A DNA stretch of 49,159 bases, from positions 1-49,159 of the forward strand of contig CAVBBP010000012.1 of NCBI GenBank assembly GCA_963593685.1. Direction: 5' to 3'. Of the stretch, positions 1 through 7,838 are shown piece after piece. Source of the stretch: W0P28-013 sp963593685 (GTDB lineage: Bacteria > Bacteroidota > Bacteroidia > Bacteroidales > Paludibacteraceae). The translations under genes were made by a program, and so were the position numbers. Positions within the stretch are counted from its first letter, which is position 1; every line of letters begins with the position of its first letter. The notes below the pieces were generated by a model. That model saw only the letters and a program-made list of their open reading frames with translations. It ran no database searches and was not told where the DNA came from.

Positions 1-170
1 TCTTGATTTTGCTCACGCTCGGCAAATCGAAAACTCGTTTTCGTTTGCGCTCGCTTAATCGCAAAATTGGTTCGTTTCTTTTGGTCGTCAAAAGAAATGA
101 ACGAAAAACAAACGGAGAAACAAACTTGAGTCAAAAATCACGGCACAGCAATTTATAGAAATCAACTACA
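1..170. other. upstream region with repeat fragments
   Basis: No gene is visible. Bases 1-60 resemble the 'CGCTCGGC...CTCGCTTGTCG' type intergenic repeat seen again near 27463 and 43307. An imperfect inverted repeat (TTCGTTTCTTTTG, about 68-80, against CAAAAGAAAtgaaCGAA) follows. No clear TAnnTTTG promoter is seen for the gene starting at 171. Confidence 0.5.
129..163. repeat. remnant of a MITE-like element end
   Basis: GAGTCAAAAATCA (129-141) followed by AATTTATAGAAATC (150-163) matches the right-hand end of the inverted-repeat element at 42252-42452, where AGTCCAAAAATC and AATTTATAGAAATC occur in the same order and similar spacing. The initiation codon of the next gene lies 7 bases beyond it. 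Confidence 0.45.
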
Positions 171-1538
171 ATGAAACGGCTCATTTTCAGTATATTGATA
201 GGCTTGCTCGCCACCGCACTACACGCACAAAAAGCGACCGATGCCACGCGACTTTTCGACGAAGGTCGCTACGCCGAAGCCGCCGACATAAACCGCCAGT
301 TGCTGAAAAAAAAGCCCAACGATGGGCTGCTTCACTTCCGTTTGGCGCGCTGTTTGATAGAACTCAATCAGAAAGGCGATGCGCTGGAACATCTGCAAAC
401 AGCCGCCGATAATGGGTTTGCGAAAGCCTTCTGCTACCTCGGCGATATGCGTTTCGACGACTATTTTTTTGCCGAAGCCGCCGATGCTTATGCACAGTGG
501 TTGGAGAGTGGCGAGATGGACGAAACGGCGCACGCGCACTACACCGAACGGCTGCGGCAAGCCCAACTTGGCGCGCAACTATTGCAACGCGTCGAGGATA
601 TTGCGCTGATTGACAGCACGATAGCGTCGAAAACGGAATTTTTGGCACTGCTGACTATTCCGCACGAGATGGGCAGATTTTTTGCCTCGGGCGATGGACT
701 TATCGGGTTCGAGGCGGGGCGCAAAGACCGCCGCTACCTCACATTGACCCAAAATGGGCAGACCGATCTCTGGCTGTGCGACAATCTGATGGGCGAATGG
801 AGCACACCGCAACCGCTTTCGGCAGTGCTGAACTCCGATAGCAACGAGAATTTCCCCTTTGTCGCTGCCGATGGCATCACCATCTATTTCGGCTCCGAAG
901 GACACGACGGATTGGGCGGCTACGACATTTTTCTGTCGCGCTACAACAGCGAGCGCAACGACTATATGCCGCCGCAAAATGTGGGTATGCCGTTCAACTC
1001 CACGGGCAACGACTACATGATGGCGTTCGACGAACTGGCGGGCATCGGCTGGTTTGTTACCGACCGCTTCCGCACCGACGACAGCGTGGTGGTCTATCGC
1101 TTCAAACCCAATATGCAGCGGACAATTCTGCACGACAGCAGCGACGACGAACGGCGCGCCGCCGCCAAAATGCAACGCTTCAGGCACGCCAATGCGCCGC
1201 AAGAGCCAATTCCGACCGACGAATTGCCCAAGCACACGGTTCAATGGCGTTTTGTGGTGAACGATACCACCATCTACACCGCCGCAAGCGACTTCAAAAG
1301 CGACGAGGCGCGCGCTGCTTGCGACCGTCTGCAAGCGCTGCAACTGCAACTGACGCAAAAGCGTTTTACGCTGCAAGCCAAGCGCGAACTGTGGCAACTG
1401 ACCGAAACCGCCTACGAGCGCACTGCCCTCGCCAACGACATTCTGTCGATAGAAAAAGCCATTCGCCTACTCGAAACCCAAGCCGAAACCTGCGAAAAAC
1501 AGATCCGCCACGCCGAAAATGCCGCGTTGAGAGAGTAG
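171..1538 (+). CDS. exported TPR and PD40-type repeat protein
   Basis: The 455-residue product starts with a signal peptide (basic MKR, hydrophobic IFSILIGLLATAL, cleavage near AHAQ). Residues of about 23-130 form tetratricopeptide-like helical pairs (LFDEGRYAEAADINRQLL and neighbouring segments). Residues of about 185-300 have the PD40/WD40-like beta-propeller signature of periplasmic Bacteroidota proteins, with 'FPFVAADGITIYFGSEGHDG' followed by 'GGYDIFLSRYN'. The C-terminal 80 residues are charged and probably coiled coil. TPR plus PD40 is the front half of PorE/OmpA-type envelope proteins that support type IX secretion or gliding, but no OmpA-like peptidoglycan-binding domain is present, so a scaffold role in the periplasm is only an inference. 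It is a lone plus-strand gene. Confidence 0.75.
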   Translation: MKRLIFSILIGLLATALHAQKATDATRLFDEGRYAEAADINRQLLKKKPNDGLLHFRLARCLIELNQKGDALEHLQTAADNGFAKAFCYLGDMRFDDYFFAEAADAYAQWLESGEMDETAHAHYTERLRQAQLGAQLLQRVEDIALIDSTIASKTEFLALLTIPHEMGRFFASGDGLIGFEAGRKDRRYLTLTQNGQTDLWLCDNLMGEWSTPQPLSAVLNSDSNENFPFVAADGITIYFGSEGHDGLGGYDIFLSRYNSERNDYMPPQNVGMPFNSTGNDYMMAFDELAGIGWFVTDRFRTDDSVVVYRFKPNMQRTILHDSSDDERRAAAKMQRFRHANAPQEPIPTDELPKHTVQWRFVVNDTTIYTAASDFKSDEARAACDRLQALQLQLTQKRFTLQAKRELWQLTETAYERTALANDILSIEKAIRLLETQAETCEKQIRHAENAALRE

Positions 1539-1659
1539 AAAGTGTATAAAGTGGAAAGTAGGGACGCACCGAGTGCGTCCGAAAAAAATGAATAATAATT
1601 GCGGCGATCTGGCTACCGAAAACCAAAAACTAGAAATTAGAAATAAACATTAGTCCTGC
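1539..1659. repeat. intergenic word repeats with one palindrome
   Basis: The gap holds GGACGCACCGAGTGCGTCC (1562-1580), a copy of the dispersed palindrome described under findings. It is followed by the phrase AATAATAATTGCGGCG and by AACTAGAAATTAGAAATAAA, both recurring in other gaps of the window. The flanking genes are convergent. Confidence 0.7.
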
Positions 1660-2247
1660 CTAATTTTCCCCCGAAGCGGGAATGTGTTGCAGTTCGATGA
1701 GGCCTTGCTTGTTGCCGCAGACAAAGGCTACTGGCGCATGATTTTGTTGCACAAGGTTGTCGATGTAGAGCGGTTCGTGGAGCATGAAAAACGAACATTC
1801 GAACCTATCGCCCACTTGCAGTTTTGAATTCTCGGCTTCGACAACCACAAATTTGCCCGTAGCGGTGCAGCGAAAGGTACAACAGCGGTTTGGCAGCCAA
1901 GAAACACGCACCAAATCGCCCACGGCCACATCGCTACTGCACAGACTTTTGCCGAGCAGAATGTCCGATTCTTCATCGGAATTTTCGGCGGTGTGAGCCA
2001 TAAACGCCTCCCAGTTGTCGAACCCAAGAAAGCGCGACAAAATATCGAGCGTGCAAGCGCGTGTGTTGTCGGCGCCATCGATGTAGCCCCAGAGGCGTTT
2101 GAGCGTGGTCGGGCTAAGGTTGGTGCGTGTGCGCTCCCAAATGGCACCCGCAAGAAACTCGAAATCGCTTGGCGTGCGCATTAGGCGGTTCACCGACTGT
2201 TCGAGTGCTTGCCGCAGCAGCACAATTTCAGGCGAAGTCTTTCTCAT
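1660..2247 (-). CDS. putative two-domain DNA-binding regulator
   Basis: This 195-residue cytoplasmic protein has an N-terminal helical part (residues 1-90) containing 'LSPTTLKRLWGYIDG' and 'DILSRFLGFDNWEAFM', a pattern I recognise from unnamed Bacteroidales proteins that look helix-turn-helix-like. The C-terminal part (about 100-190) is a beta-rich domain with 'GDLVRVSWLPNRCCTFRC' and 'LQVGDRFECSFFM', suggesting a small barrel that could bind nucleic acid or a ligand. No catalytic motif is visible. The gene is monocistronic with a good promoter at 2276-2307. A repeat TCCTTATTGGTCCTT lies just upstream of that promoter and could be an operator. Regulatory function is an inference from domain shape. 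Confidence 0.6.
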   Translation of the reverse strand: MRKTSPEIVLLRQALEQSVNRLMRTPSDFEFLAGAIWERTRTNLSPTTLKRLWGYIDGADNTRACTLDILSRFLGFDNWEAFMAHTAENSDEESDILLGKSLCSSDVAVGDLVRVSWLPNRCCTFRCTATGKFVVVEAENSKLQVGDRFECSFFMLHEPLYIDNLVQQNHAPVAFVCGNKQGLIELQHIPASGEN

Positions 2248-2275
2248 AGCAGAGGAATTTTGTTGATTCTACCGA

Positions 2276-2307
2276 CAAAATTACGCCAAATTTTCCAACC
2301 GCGCAAA
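2276..2307 (-). promoter_or_regulatory. Bacteroidota-type promoter for the 195-aa gene
   Basis: Read on the minus strand, TAATTTTG (-7 element, 2276-2283) is preceded after 20 bases by TTTG (-33 element, 2304-2307). This matches the Bacteroidota consensus TTTG-N19/20-TAnnTTTG and lies about 30 bases upstream of the ATG. Confidence 0.75.
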
Positions 2308-2308
2308 A

Positions 2309-2323
2309 TCCTTATTGGTCCTT
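2309..2323. repeat. 15-bp direct repeat at left edge of A+T-rich island
   Basis: TCCTTATTGGTCCTT. A second copy with one mismatch (TCCTTATTAGTCCTT) lies at 9247-9261 in the same orientation. The two copies bracket the A+T-rich minus-strand gene block. Each copy contains an internal TCCTTa/GTCCTT near-repeat, so a regulator-binding site is an alternative to an attachment-site duplication. Confidence 0.5.
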
Positions 2324-2362
2324 GTTTGTGTTTCGGGGAGTTGTAGATCCTGCGCGCAAATA

Positions 2363-3115
2363 TTATTCTACTCCATAGCAACGGAGAAAATTTTCTGATG
2401 TTATTTTGGCATAATCGGCTTGACTTACCGATTTTTGTAAAGACTGCTGCAACCCCTCATAATAGAGTTTCATGTCTGTTTTAGGGTAAAAATACCGCGG
2501 AATTGGGTAGTCCGTGCCCCACAAAATACGAGCAGAAAACCCTTTATTACACAGTTTCACAACATTTTCGGCCGAAACAAAGGCGGTGTCCACCCACACA
2601 TTTTGGTACGCTTTCATCAGTGTTATAGTCTGCTCCAGTGGGCGTGCGTGAGCAAGGATAAACCTTACCGATGGATTTGCCGCTATTGTCTCTTTGAAAA
2701 GCCAAGGCTCGCAGCCATCTACTTCGCCCGTATGTATCAAAATCGGAACATTTAGTCTTTTTGCGAGATTGATAACCTCCTCTAAATCAGTACTATTTTG
2801 CTGCCAATAAAAAGGGGTGAGTTGCGGATGAATTTTTAAGCAGCGCCACTGAATATCCGACGACAGGAAACGCTCCAGACCGCCATCTTTTAGCATTGCA
2901 GGGATAATCCACAAGACAGGAAACATTCGCTCGCGCGCAATAGCCGAGAGTTCATGCAATTCATTCAACACCTTTTCGTAATTCCCTTCGCAAATAGATG
3001 TAGAAGATACAGCAAAACGCCCAACACCAACAGCGTCAAGCAGTTGCAGTAAATCTTGTGGACTTGTGTAGATGTTACAATACTGCCCCACATGAATATG
3101 CGAATCGATAATCAT
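2363..3115 (-). CDS. amidohydrolase-family TIM-barrel hydrolase
   Basis: The 250-residue protein fits the Amidohydro_2 type of metal-dependent hydrolases and decarboxylases. The N-terminal 'IIDSHIHVG' supplies the two-histidine metal motif, 'VPILIHTGE' (about 125-135) and 'VRFILAHARP' (about 150-160) supply further histidine strands, and 'ILWGTDYPIPR' (about 212-222) carries the C-terminal aspartate. At 250 residues it is compact but complete. I use the ATG at 3115 rather than the TTG one codon earlier. It lies 182 bases downstream of the tail-anchored protein gene in the same island, and its base composition is A+T-rich like its neighbours. The substrate cannot be inferred. Confidence 0.8.
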   Translation of the reverse strand: MIIDSHIHVGQYCNIYTSPQDLLQLLDAVGVGRFAVSSTSICEGNYEKVLNELHELSAIARERMFPVLWIIPAMLKDGGLERFLSSDIQWRCLKIHPQLTPFYWQQNSTDLEEVINLAKRLNVPILIHTGEVDGCEPWLFKETIAANPSVRFILAHARPLEQTITLMKAYQNVWVDTAFVSAENVVKLCNKGFSARILWGTDYPIPRYFYPKTDMKLYYEGLQQSLQKSVSQADYAKITSENFLRCYGVE

Positions 3116-3289
3116 CAAATAGTCAGATCTTCAGGAATAATGAATATTCTTGTCGGAGCAAAATGCTCTGCTGCAAAGCATCTTTGTAGGCAACACACAA
3201 ATACCGACATAAGTTTGAATATCTATCATTTCATAATAAAATCGCCAAGTTAGCAAATCTTTTTTGCTAGAAAAAGACATTTTATTTCA

Positions 3290-3306
3290 GGGGACTTCTA
3301 TAAAAT
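3290..3306. repeat. MITE-like terminal sequence
   Basis: GGGGACTTCTATAAAAT matches the left end of the element at 42252 (GGGGACTTCTATAAATT) with one mismatch. The stop codon of the next gene (3298-3300) lies within it, so the 3' end of that gene may have been shaped by the insertion. Confidence 0.45.
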
Positions 3307-3837
3307 ATTTAAAATCAGCCCCGAACAACCTATCAAGAAAGAAACAATTATACCCGTCCATGTAGCGATTTGTTGACGCCTAAAACGAGACTCTTCCTTT
3401 GCAATAAAATTATGCTCCTTCAACCAAACTAAATCATAGCTTACGATAATTTGCTTATTACAATTATCCAACAACCAATCAGATATAGTGTGATCTGGGA
3501 AGTCATACGGAATTGTACATCTATTTTGACTCCCTTGTCCTATTGTATAGGGTGGTGTATTAGTGCTAGCGCAATTAAATAAACATAACAAACCATTATG
3601 GTTAAGATATCCTAAAAGTAGGATTATCTCTGCCATTTTCGTTTGTGTGTCAATAATCGTATCATTTGAGTCCCCACTAAACATTATCTGCACAATACTA
3701 TTTTGTTTATCAACCTTAATAAAGCAATCTTTAAATAGTGTATTCAACACATTTCCAAGCAAAACTGGTCGGCAACACAACTTTTCGTCCACCAATTTAC
3801 ATATTATTGTTTGTTCTATTTTACTAAATGACTTCAT
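3298..3837 (-). CDS. tail-anchored membrane protein of unknown function
   Basis: The 179-residue product begins MKSFSKIEQ, taking the ATG at 3837; an upstream in-frame start would run through the terminator hairpin and is rejected. There is one hydrophobic segment at the extreme C-terminus (about 155-176, 'TWTGIIVSFLIGCSGLILNI') preceded by a basic stretch (RFRRQQ). This predicts an N-in, tail-anchored topology with a cytoplasmic domain of about 150 residues. I recognise no family. It follows the radical SAM/precursor pair on the same strand but sits beyond a strong terminator, so it may be transcribed by read-through or from its own weak promoter. It could be an immunity or membrane partner of the peptide locus, which is speculation. 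Confidence 0.65.
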   Translation of the reverse strand: MKSFSKIEQTIICKLVDEKLCCRPVLLGNVLNTLFKDCFIKVDKQNSIVQIMFSGDSNDTIIDTQTKMAEIILLLGYLNHNGLLCLFNCASTNTPPYTIGQGSQNRCTIPYDFPDHTISDWLLDNCNKQIIVSYDLVWLKEHNFIAKEESRFRRQQIATWTGIIVSFLIGCSGLILNIL

Positions 3838-3861
3838 TGTTTGTTTTATTTGTATTTTTTT

Positions 3862-3898
3862 AGAAAAAGTTTGACAATGAATTCCTCCATTGTCAAAC
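3862..3898 (-). terminator. Rho-independent terminator after the peptide gene
   Basis: On the minus strand a perfect 11-bp stem, GTTTGACAATG (3898-3888) and CATTGTCAAAC (3879-3869), with an 8-base loop, is followed at once by TTTTTCTA. It lies 63 bases beyond the stop codon of the 50-residue peptide gene. Confidence 0.85.
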
Positions 3899-3961
3899 AA
3901 CACTCTTTTAGTAGCTTAAAGTTGATTTAGCCCCTATGAGAGTTTCTTAAAAGATCAAATT

Positions 3962-4114
3962 TTACTGCCCTACTTCACACATTCTGCAGGAAACACGAGA
4001 ACCCAGATACCAACATCCCCCTCCTTCAGCAGCTCTATTTTCAGGGCAGCCTGCTGCATAAGAGCCAGTTGGCGCATTTTTCGCCATCATTTGAACTTTT
4101 GTGTAAGTTTTCAT
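3962..4114 (-). CDS. Cys-containing RiPP precursor-like peptide
   Basis: A 50-residue peptide, too short for usual gene callers, starts 24 bases after the stop of the radical SAM gene. It begins MKTYTKVQMMAKNAPTGSYA and continues AGCPENRAAEGGGCWYLGSR, ending VSCRMCEVGQ. Cysteines fall at 23, 34, 43 and 46; a Gly-Gly-Gly precedes Cys34. The N-terminal third is basic and leader-like, the C-terminal half has the four cysteines. Short Cys peptides directly beside a radical SAM/SPASM enzyme with a PqqD-like domain are typical substrates for thioether or other side-chain crosslinks. It resembles the FibroRumin style of Cys-rich radical SAM RiPPs, but I cannot confirm that family. Its own terminator follows. 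No peptidase or exporter is adjacent. Confidence 0.8.
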   Translation of the reverse strand: MKTYTKVQMMAKNAPTGSYAAGCPENRAAEGGGCWYLGSRVSCRMCEVGQ

Positions 4115-4138
4115 AATAAATAAATTTAGAATTTTTGC

Positions 4139-5632
4139 CTACTCTATGTGCTTTTCGGCTTCCGCTATGTTTATTTTTTTCTGATAGTACTCTTCCACTA
4201 TTTTCTTATTCAAAAATGCCACATCACAGAAGTGTTTATTAATCTTGAACATATCACCATTACTTTCATTGTAGTTTCGGACAAGACACATGGCACAAAA
4301 GTTTCGAGCTTCACATTTTAGACATTCACGGAAGTCTCCTTGTGTAACGGTACGCACTTGCTTAAACTGTGGAGAGTTCTCCCAGATATCACGCAGAGAC
4401 TGCTTATATACATTGCCACAAACCATGGTTTGCCATCCAGCACATGGATAGACATCGCCGTTCTCCGTAATGCAGCAGTCGTTGATGCCTGCTCCGCACA
4501 GCGGCTGGCTAGCAAACCTTTCTGGGTCAAAAGCCATTGCTTCAGACACGGGATGTTGCTTCAATGTATTTTCCTTGTAGTCGCTGTCCCATTCTAGAAT
4601 GTCCCGTAGGAGTGCCTCGGTCTCTTCTAGTGAGATACGGTTGGCAAGATTCTGGGTATTGCAATCGGACTGTGCCATCATAATATAATCAGTCCGAGCC
4701 TTGCATTTAAGCGACTGGGCATACTTCAGCACCTCAGCGTAACCCTTGCAATTCGCTTTCATCACAGGACAGGATATCTGCACTGGTATATCTGCCGCAA
4801 CGAGTTTCTCAATAGCCGCTTTAGTCTTGGCTTGTGAATTAGGTATGGTGGTAATATAATCGTGTATGTCAGGATTCATACTATAGAGTGAGGTCTGAAT
4901 GATAGATACATTCGCTGCCTTTATGAAAGGAATCTGAACATCTTTGAGCGCAATTAAATTACTGAGGACGGAAATTTGCATATCTTTCTCACGGCAATAT
5001 TGCATAATCTTGATGATATCCTTATGAAGAAACACTTCACCTCCTGAAAGTGTGACATGTAAGCCGCCCATTTCAGCGAACTCATCAATCAGTGAAAACA
5101 CCTTTTCCAGCGGCATGTCTTTGCCTGCGTTTTTCTTTCCGTTTGGTATGTAGCAATGTATACAACGCTCATTACAGCGGCTGGTGAGTTCGATTTGTAG
5201 ACCATTCATACGAGGTTTGCGTTGAGTTGCGTCAAGCATGTGACTTTGCGTGTTCTCCTTGATGGGCTCATCTGTTACCTGTGTGAAATCATCAATCATG
5301 GTCTTGGGATTCTCCATGCTATAGGAGAAATCAAGGTCTTTTGCATCCAATTCTTCGGGAGTTTCACCAGTCACGACAAAGAGATGCTTGTCCAAATCTT
5401 GAACAAACACCATAAAATCTTGCTTGAGCTCGTCATGAGACACACTGTTTCCGTAAACCGCTTGCAAATGGTTGACAATATCCTCTACATCTTGTGGTTT
5501 ACGGTTAATGATACGCAGAAAGTCCGCTCCCGTTTCGTTGTAAGTGCGATCATGTCGGGTCATCTGATTGGTGATATACCCTTCTTCTTCAATAAAACGA
5601 ATGAAAGTGTTTTTACATTGTCTAACTAACAT
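4139..5632 (-). CDS. radical SAM/SPASM peptide maturase
   Basis: The 497-residue enzyme carries the radical SAM cluster motif 'SRCNERCIHCY' (Cys153, 157, 160) that binds the [4Fe-4S] cluster and S-adenosylmethionine, then 'LSGGEVFLH'. The C-terminal SPASM region has about nine cysteines (near 379, 386-387, 397, 405, 437, 440, 446, 449, 469) for auxiliary clusters, with 'CGAGINDCC', 'VYPCAGW' and 'CLKCEARNFCAMC'. Residues of about 10-95 look like a PqqD-type recognition element that would hold a leader peptide. I use the ATG at 5632; a GTG four codons upstream is the alternative. The 50-residue Cys peptide gene follows after 24 bases, making it the likely substrate. Confidence 0.93.
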   Translation of the reverse strand: MLVRQCKNTFIRFIEEEGYITNQMTRHDRTYNETGADFLRIINRKPQDVEDIVNHLQAVYGNSVSHDELKQDFMVFVQDLDKHLFVVTGETPEELDAKDLDFSYSMENPKTMIDDFTQVTDEPIKENTQSHMLDATQRKPRMNGLQIELTSRCNERCIHCYIPNGKKNAGKDMPLEKVFSLIDEFAEMGGLHVTLSGGEVFLHKDIIKIMQYCREKDMQISVLSNLIALKDVQIPFIKAANVSIIQTSLYSMNPDIHDYITTIPNSQAKTKAAIEKLVAADIPVQISCPVMKANCKGYAEVLKYAQSLKCKARTDYIMMAQSDCNTQNLANRISLEETEALLRDILEWDSDYKENTLKQHPVSEAMAFDPERFASQPLCGAGINDCCITENGDVYPCAGWQTMVCGNVYKQSLRDIWENSPQFKQVRTVTQGDFRECLKCEARNFCAMCLVRNYNESNGDMFKINKHFCDVAFLNKKIVEEYYQKKINIAEAEKHIE

Positions 5633-5684
5633 GTGATATTGCACTTATTGTGTGTCGTGCGCAACCATAAATTATTTAATAAAC

Positions 5685-5996
5685 CTATTTATGCAAATAA
5701 TTAGCAATCTTGCTTGGTTGAGAATATGAACTTAAACCATGCCCCTTTTCATTTCCAACTTGTTTTCTTACTTTTTTCTTCAATGTTTCTGAATTCTCGC
5801 CAGTCGCCTCAGAAAGTTGTTCAAGCAGAGACTTTTCTATAGCATAAAATGAATCAATGTCTTGTGCAAAAAGGCGAGTTTTATTCTCCAGCTTTTCAAT
5901 CTTTTTTTTTCGAATTCCTGGTATAAGTCCAAAGCATACAGAACTTATAATGCTTGCGCCACCAAGAATTAAAGAGATTACAACACCTGTGTCCAT
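5685..5996 (-). CDS. small N-terminally anchored membrane protein
   Basis: This 103-residue protein has one transmembrane helix at residues 5-27 ('GVVISLILGGASIISSVCFG') followed by KKK and a soluble, helical, charged region. The likely topology is a short periplasmic N-terminus with the helical domain in the cytoplasm. It lies 27 bases downstream of the PD-(D/E)XK-like gene and 52 bases upstream of the radical SAM gene, all on the minus strand. I do not recognise the family. Confidence 0.65.
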   Translation of the reverse strand: MDTGVVISLILGGASIISSVCFGLIPGIRKKKIEKLENKTRLFAQDIDSFYAIEKSLLEQLSEATGENSETLKKKVRKQVGNEKGHGLSSYSQPSKIANYLHK

Positions 5997-6023
5997 TTGT
6001 TACTTATTTTGTTAGTTATACAA

Positions 6024-6998
6024 TCATAAATCAGAAGTGTATCTCGCTTTTATTATCTTATCGTAAGTTGTATATGCTTGCCTTTGCAGGAATGCACAAG
6101 ATTTCCCACTATGGGCTTTTTTGTCATTTTTTATTACGGGATCAAATTCTTTTACAAATTTCAACTTCATATATTTGCGCATTTCTGGCTTATCGCTCGG
6201 CGCAACTTTAGTAAGATATTTTTTCACATCCACATCGTCAATCGATCGAATATCGACTTCATCTATTGGTTCACCTGCAATCTCAAAAAGGTACTTGATA
6301 CGATTTTGGTGGTAAAAAGCGATGTACTTCGCTTTAAGGAAGAAACGATTAGGTTGACATGCATAAAATTCATACTTTTTTGCAATTTCTTCGCCTATGT
6401 GTCCTCCCACAATGATTACTCGTTTCAACGCCTCTTCTTGTAGTACTTTTTCAAGATTAGGTTCAAGCAATTTTCCTTTCAACTGCGCTCGATTCTTTGT
6501 CGTTGCAAGAATGTGTCCGAGCATAATTTTAAATTCACTGATCAAAAATAATAACACGGAGTCGCTAGTTTGACTTGAAGCAAATTCTAACAACCTTGAA
6601 CGAACATCATCCCAACTAATCCATAGAACACCCTGTGGAAGATCTTTAGGTCTACTCGTATCAGGAGTAATATAGACTAAAAAGGAACTAACAGAGGAAG
6701 AATAATTGTAGTGTGCCTCTAACTGTTCTTTTCGAATGGCCTTCGGTACTATCTTACTTTCAATAATAATCTCATAATTACAATTGCAGGAAATCTTCCC
6801 ATCAGGACGACTATTTTCAACAGAATACTGACTTATTATAGTAGGTTCTGGCGATGGTAGATCTAAAATGCCACTAAAAATTGCACGGATTAGTTGCGTT
6901 CCCCCTACTTGAAATATTTTCAAAAGAGCGGCAGTAACTCTATCTTCTGCATATTTGTATTCCCCGAAAACGGAAATGTCGGTAATAGATTGACCCAT
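6024..6998 (-). CDS. PD-(D/E)XK nuclease-like protein
   Basis: The 324-residue protein has an N-terminal domain (residues 1-150) with the layout of PD-(D/E)XK phosphodiesterases: an early conserved Glu region ('FGEYKYAEDRVTAALLKIF'), then 'YEIIIESKIV' (around 75-85) as the ExK half-site, then a helix and 'VLWISWDDV', a phrase common in such nuclease-fold proteins. The classical first aspartate is not obvious ('RPDGKI' just upstream is the best candidate). The C-terminal half (about 175-320) has no recognisable family. Such proteins are often accessory genes of defence islands. Cleavage activity is an inference from two motifs. The 47-residue Cys-rich gene lies 32 bases upstream. Confidence 0.6.
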   Translation of the reverse strand: MGQSITDISVFGEYKYAEDRVTAALLKIFQVGGTQLIRAIFSGILDLPSPEPTIISQYSVENSRPDGKISCNCNYEIIIESKIVPKAIRKEQLEAHYNYSSSVSSFLVYITPDTSRPKDLPQGVLWISWDDVRSRLLEFASSQTSDSVLLFLISEFKIMLGHILATTKNRAQLKGKLLEPNLEKVLQEEALKRVIIVGGHIGEEIAKKYEFYACQPNRFFLKAKYIAFYHQNRIKYLFEIAGEPIDEVDIRSIDDVDVKKYLTKVAPSDKPEMRKYMKLKFVKEFDPVIKNDKKAHSGKSCAFLQRQAYTTYDKIIKARYTSDL

Positions 6999-7030
6999 AA
7001 TCTGTTAAATTGTTCGTCATTTACTTATGT

Positions 7031-7174
7031 TTACGCACAATTAATATGTTTTTTGCTTTGTTCCGATAGGAGGCAACCATTAGGCAGATGCGGACAGGCT
7101 GCGGTGTTGTTATAACAGCACACATCTGCTGCGGTGCAGTTGTTGTCTATATTGTGTAATTTTCCCTCAATCAT
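7031..7174 (-). CDS. six-cysteine 47-residue peptide
   Basis: Hand translation of the gap between the two flanking genes gives an open frame from ATG to TAA of 47 residues. It begins MIEGKLHNIDNNCTAADVCC, continues YNNTAACPHLPNGCLLSEQS and ends KKHINCA. Six cysteines occur at 13, 19, 20, 27, 34 and 46, with a repeated 'NNxTAA' phrase before each Cys group. It sits in tandem with its neighbours (66 bases after the gene at 7241, 32 bases before the gene at 6998). It could be a small metal-binding protein or a second RiPP-type peptide in the island. There is no signal peptide. A chance ORF cannot be excluded, but Cys density and position favour a real gene. Confidence 0.5.
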   Translation of the reverse strand: MIEGKLHNIDNNCTAADVCCYNNTAACPHLPNGCLLSEQSKKHINCA

Positions 7175-7240
7175 TTTGCCACAACTGGTCGAACCGATTG
7201 TTTAGTCGCTACCATTGTTTTTGTTTGCTTTCTTTCACAC

Positions 7241-7741
7241 TTACTCTTCGTCGATGCGACAGAGGTTATGGCCGCATTCGCCGTAGGCTGATATTGAACA
7301 TGCGCCCATTGGAATGGTTCTGTCTTTTAGCGTACCATTTGAAACAATGCCATACACTTTCAGGTTGGTTTGTGCAAGATGATCTTGCCATTCAGAGCCA
7401 TACGAATGGTTGCACCCCCAATCACTCTTCCAATCGCCCTTCAATACAAAGTATAGAATGTTTTGTATAATATCTTGCTTTTCACCTTCAGGTACTTCTG
7501 TAAGGTGGTCTATTATCAGAATGCCCTCTGGAATCGTAGCCAATTTTGCTTTCAGATCCTTGCTGTCGTATAGGCTTCGAGCATCAATTATGGTTACCAT
7601 ATTGCCTGCTTCTTGTATAAACTCTTGCAACTCTTTGGCAAAATCGCAATTTTTATCGCCATTTACGATAATTTCGTTAATACACCCATGTCTAGGTGGA
7701 AGTGAAAACAACCTGCGGAAAGAACCTTCCAATTTAAGCAT
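7241..7741 (-). CDS. P-loop-like protein, possibly N-terminally truncated
   Basis: The 166-residue product contains a Walker-B-like strand 'ATIPEGILIIDHLTEVPEGE' (about 68-87) preceded by an alpha/beta region ('GNMVTIIDARSL'), as in AAA-type ATPases. There is no GxxxxGKS Walker A; the equivalent place reads 'LPPRHGCINEIIVNGD'. The reading frame stays open about 26 codons upstream of the ATG to a TAA near 7820, with no ATG in that stretch. The protein may therefore use a non-ATG start or be a shortened ATPase. The C-terminus is Cys-rich ('MGACSISAYGECGHNLCR'). It follows the 399-residue gene by 97 bases. Confidence 0.55.
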   Translation of the reverse strand: MLKLEGSFRRLFSLPPRHGCINEIIVNGDKNCDFAKELQEFIQEAGNMVTIIDARSLYDSKDLKAKLATIPEGILIIDHLTEVPEGEKQDIIQNILYFVLKGDWKSDWGCNHSYGSEWQDHLAQTNLKVYGIVSNGTLKDRTIPMGACSISAYGECGHNLCRIDEE

Positions 7742-7838
7742 AAGTTCTATTTTTTTATTGCTGGAATTCAGGTTGATGGCCTTTGCACCATCAACTTGAA
7801 TCCAACTTTGGTTAGTAATTTATCAAATTTAAAAATTA

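Noticed and set aside
4114..4139. Exporter or leader peptidase next to the RiPP-like pair
   Set aside because: I searched the island genes for ABC, MFS and C39 peptidase motifs and found none. The tail-anchored protein has a single helix only.
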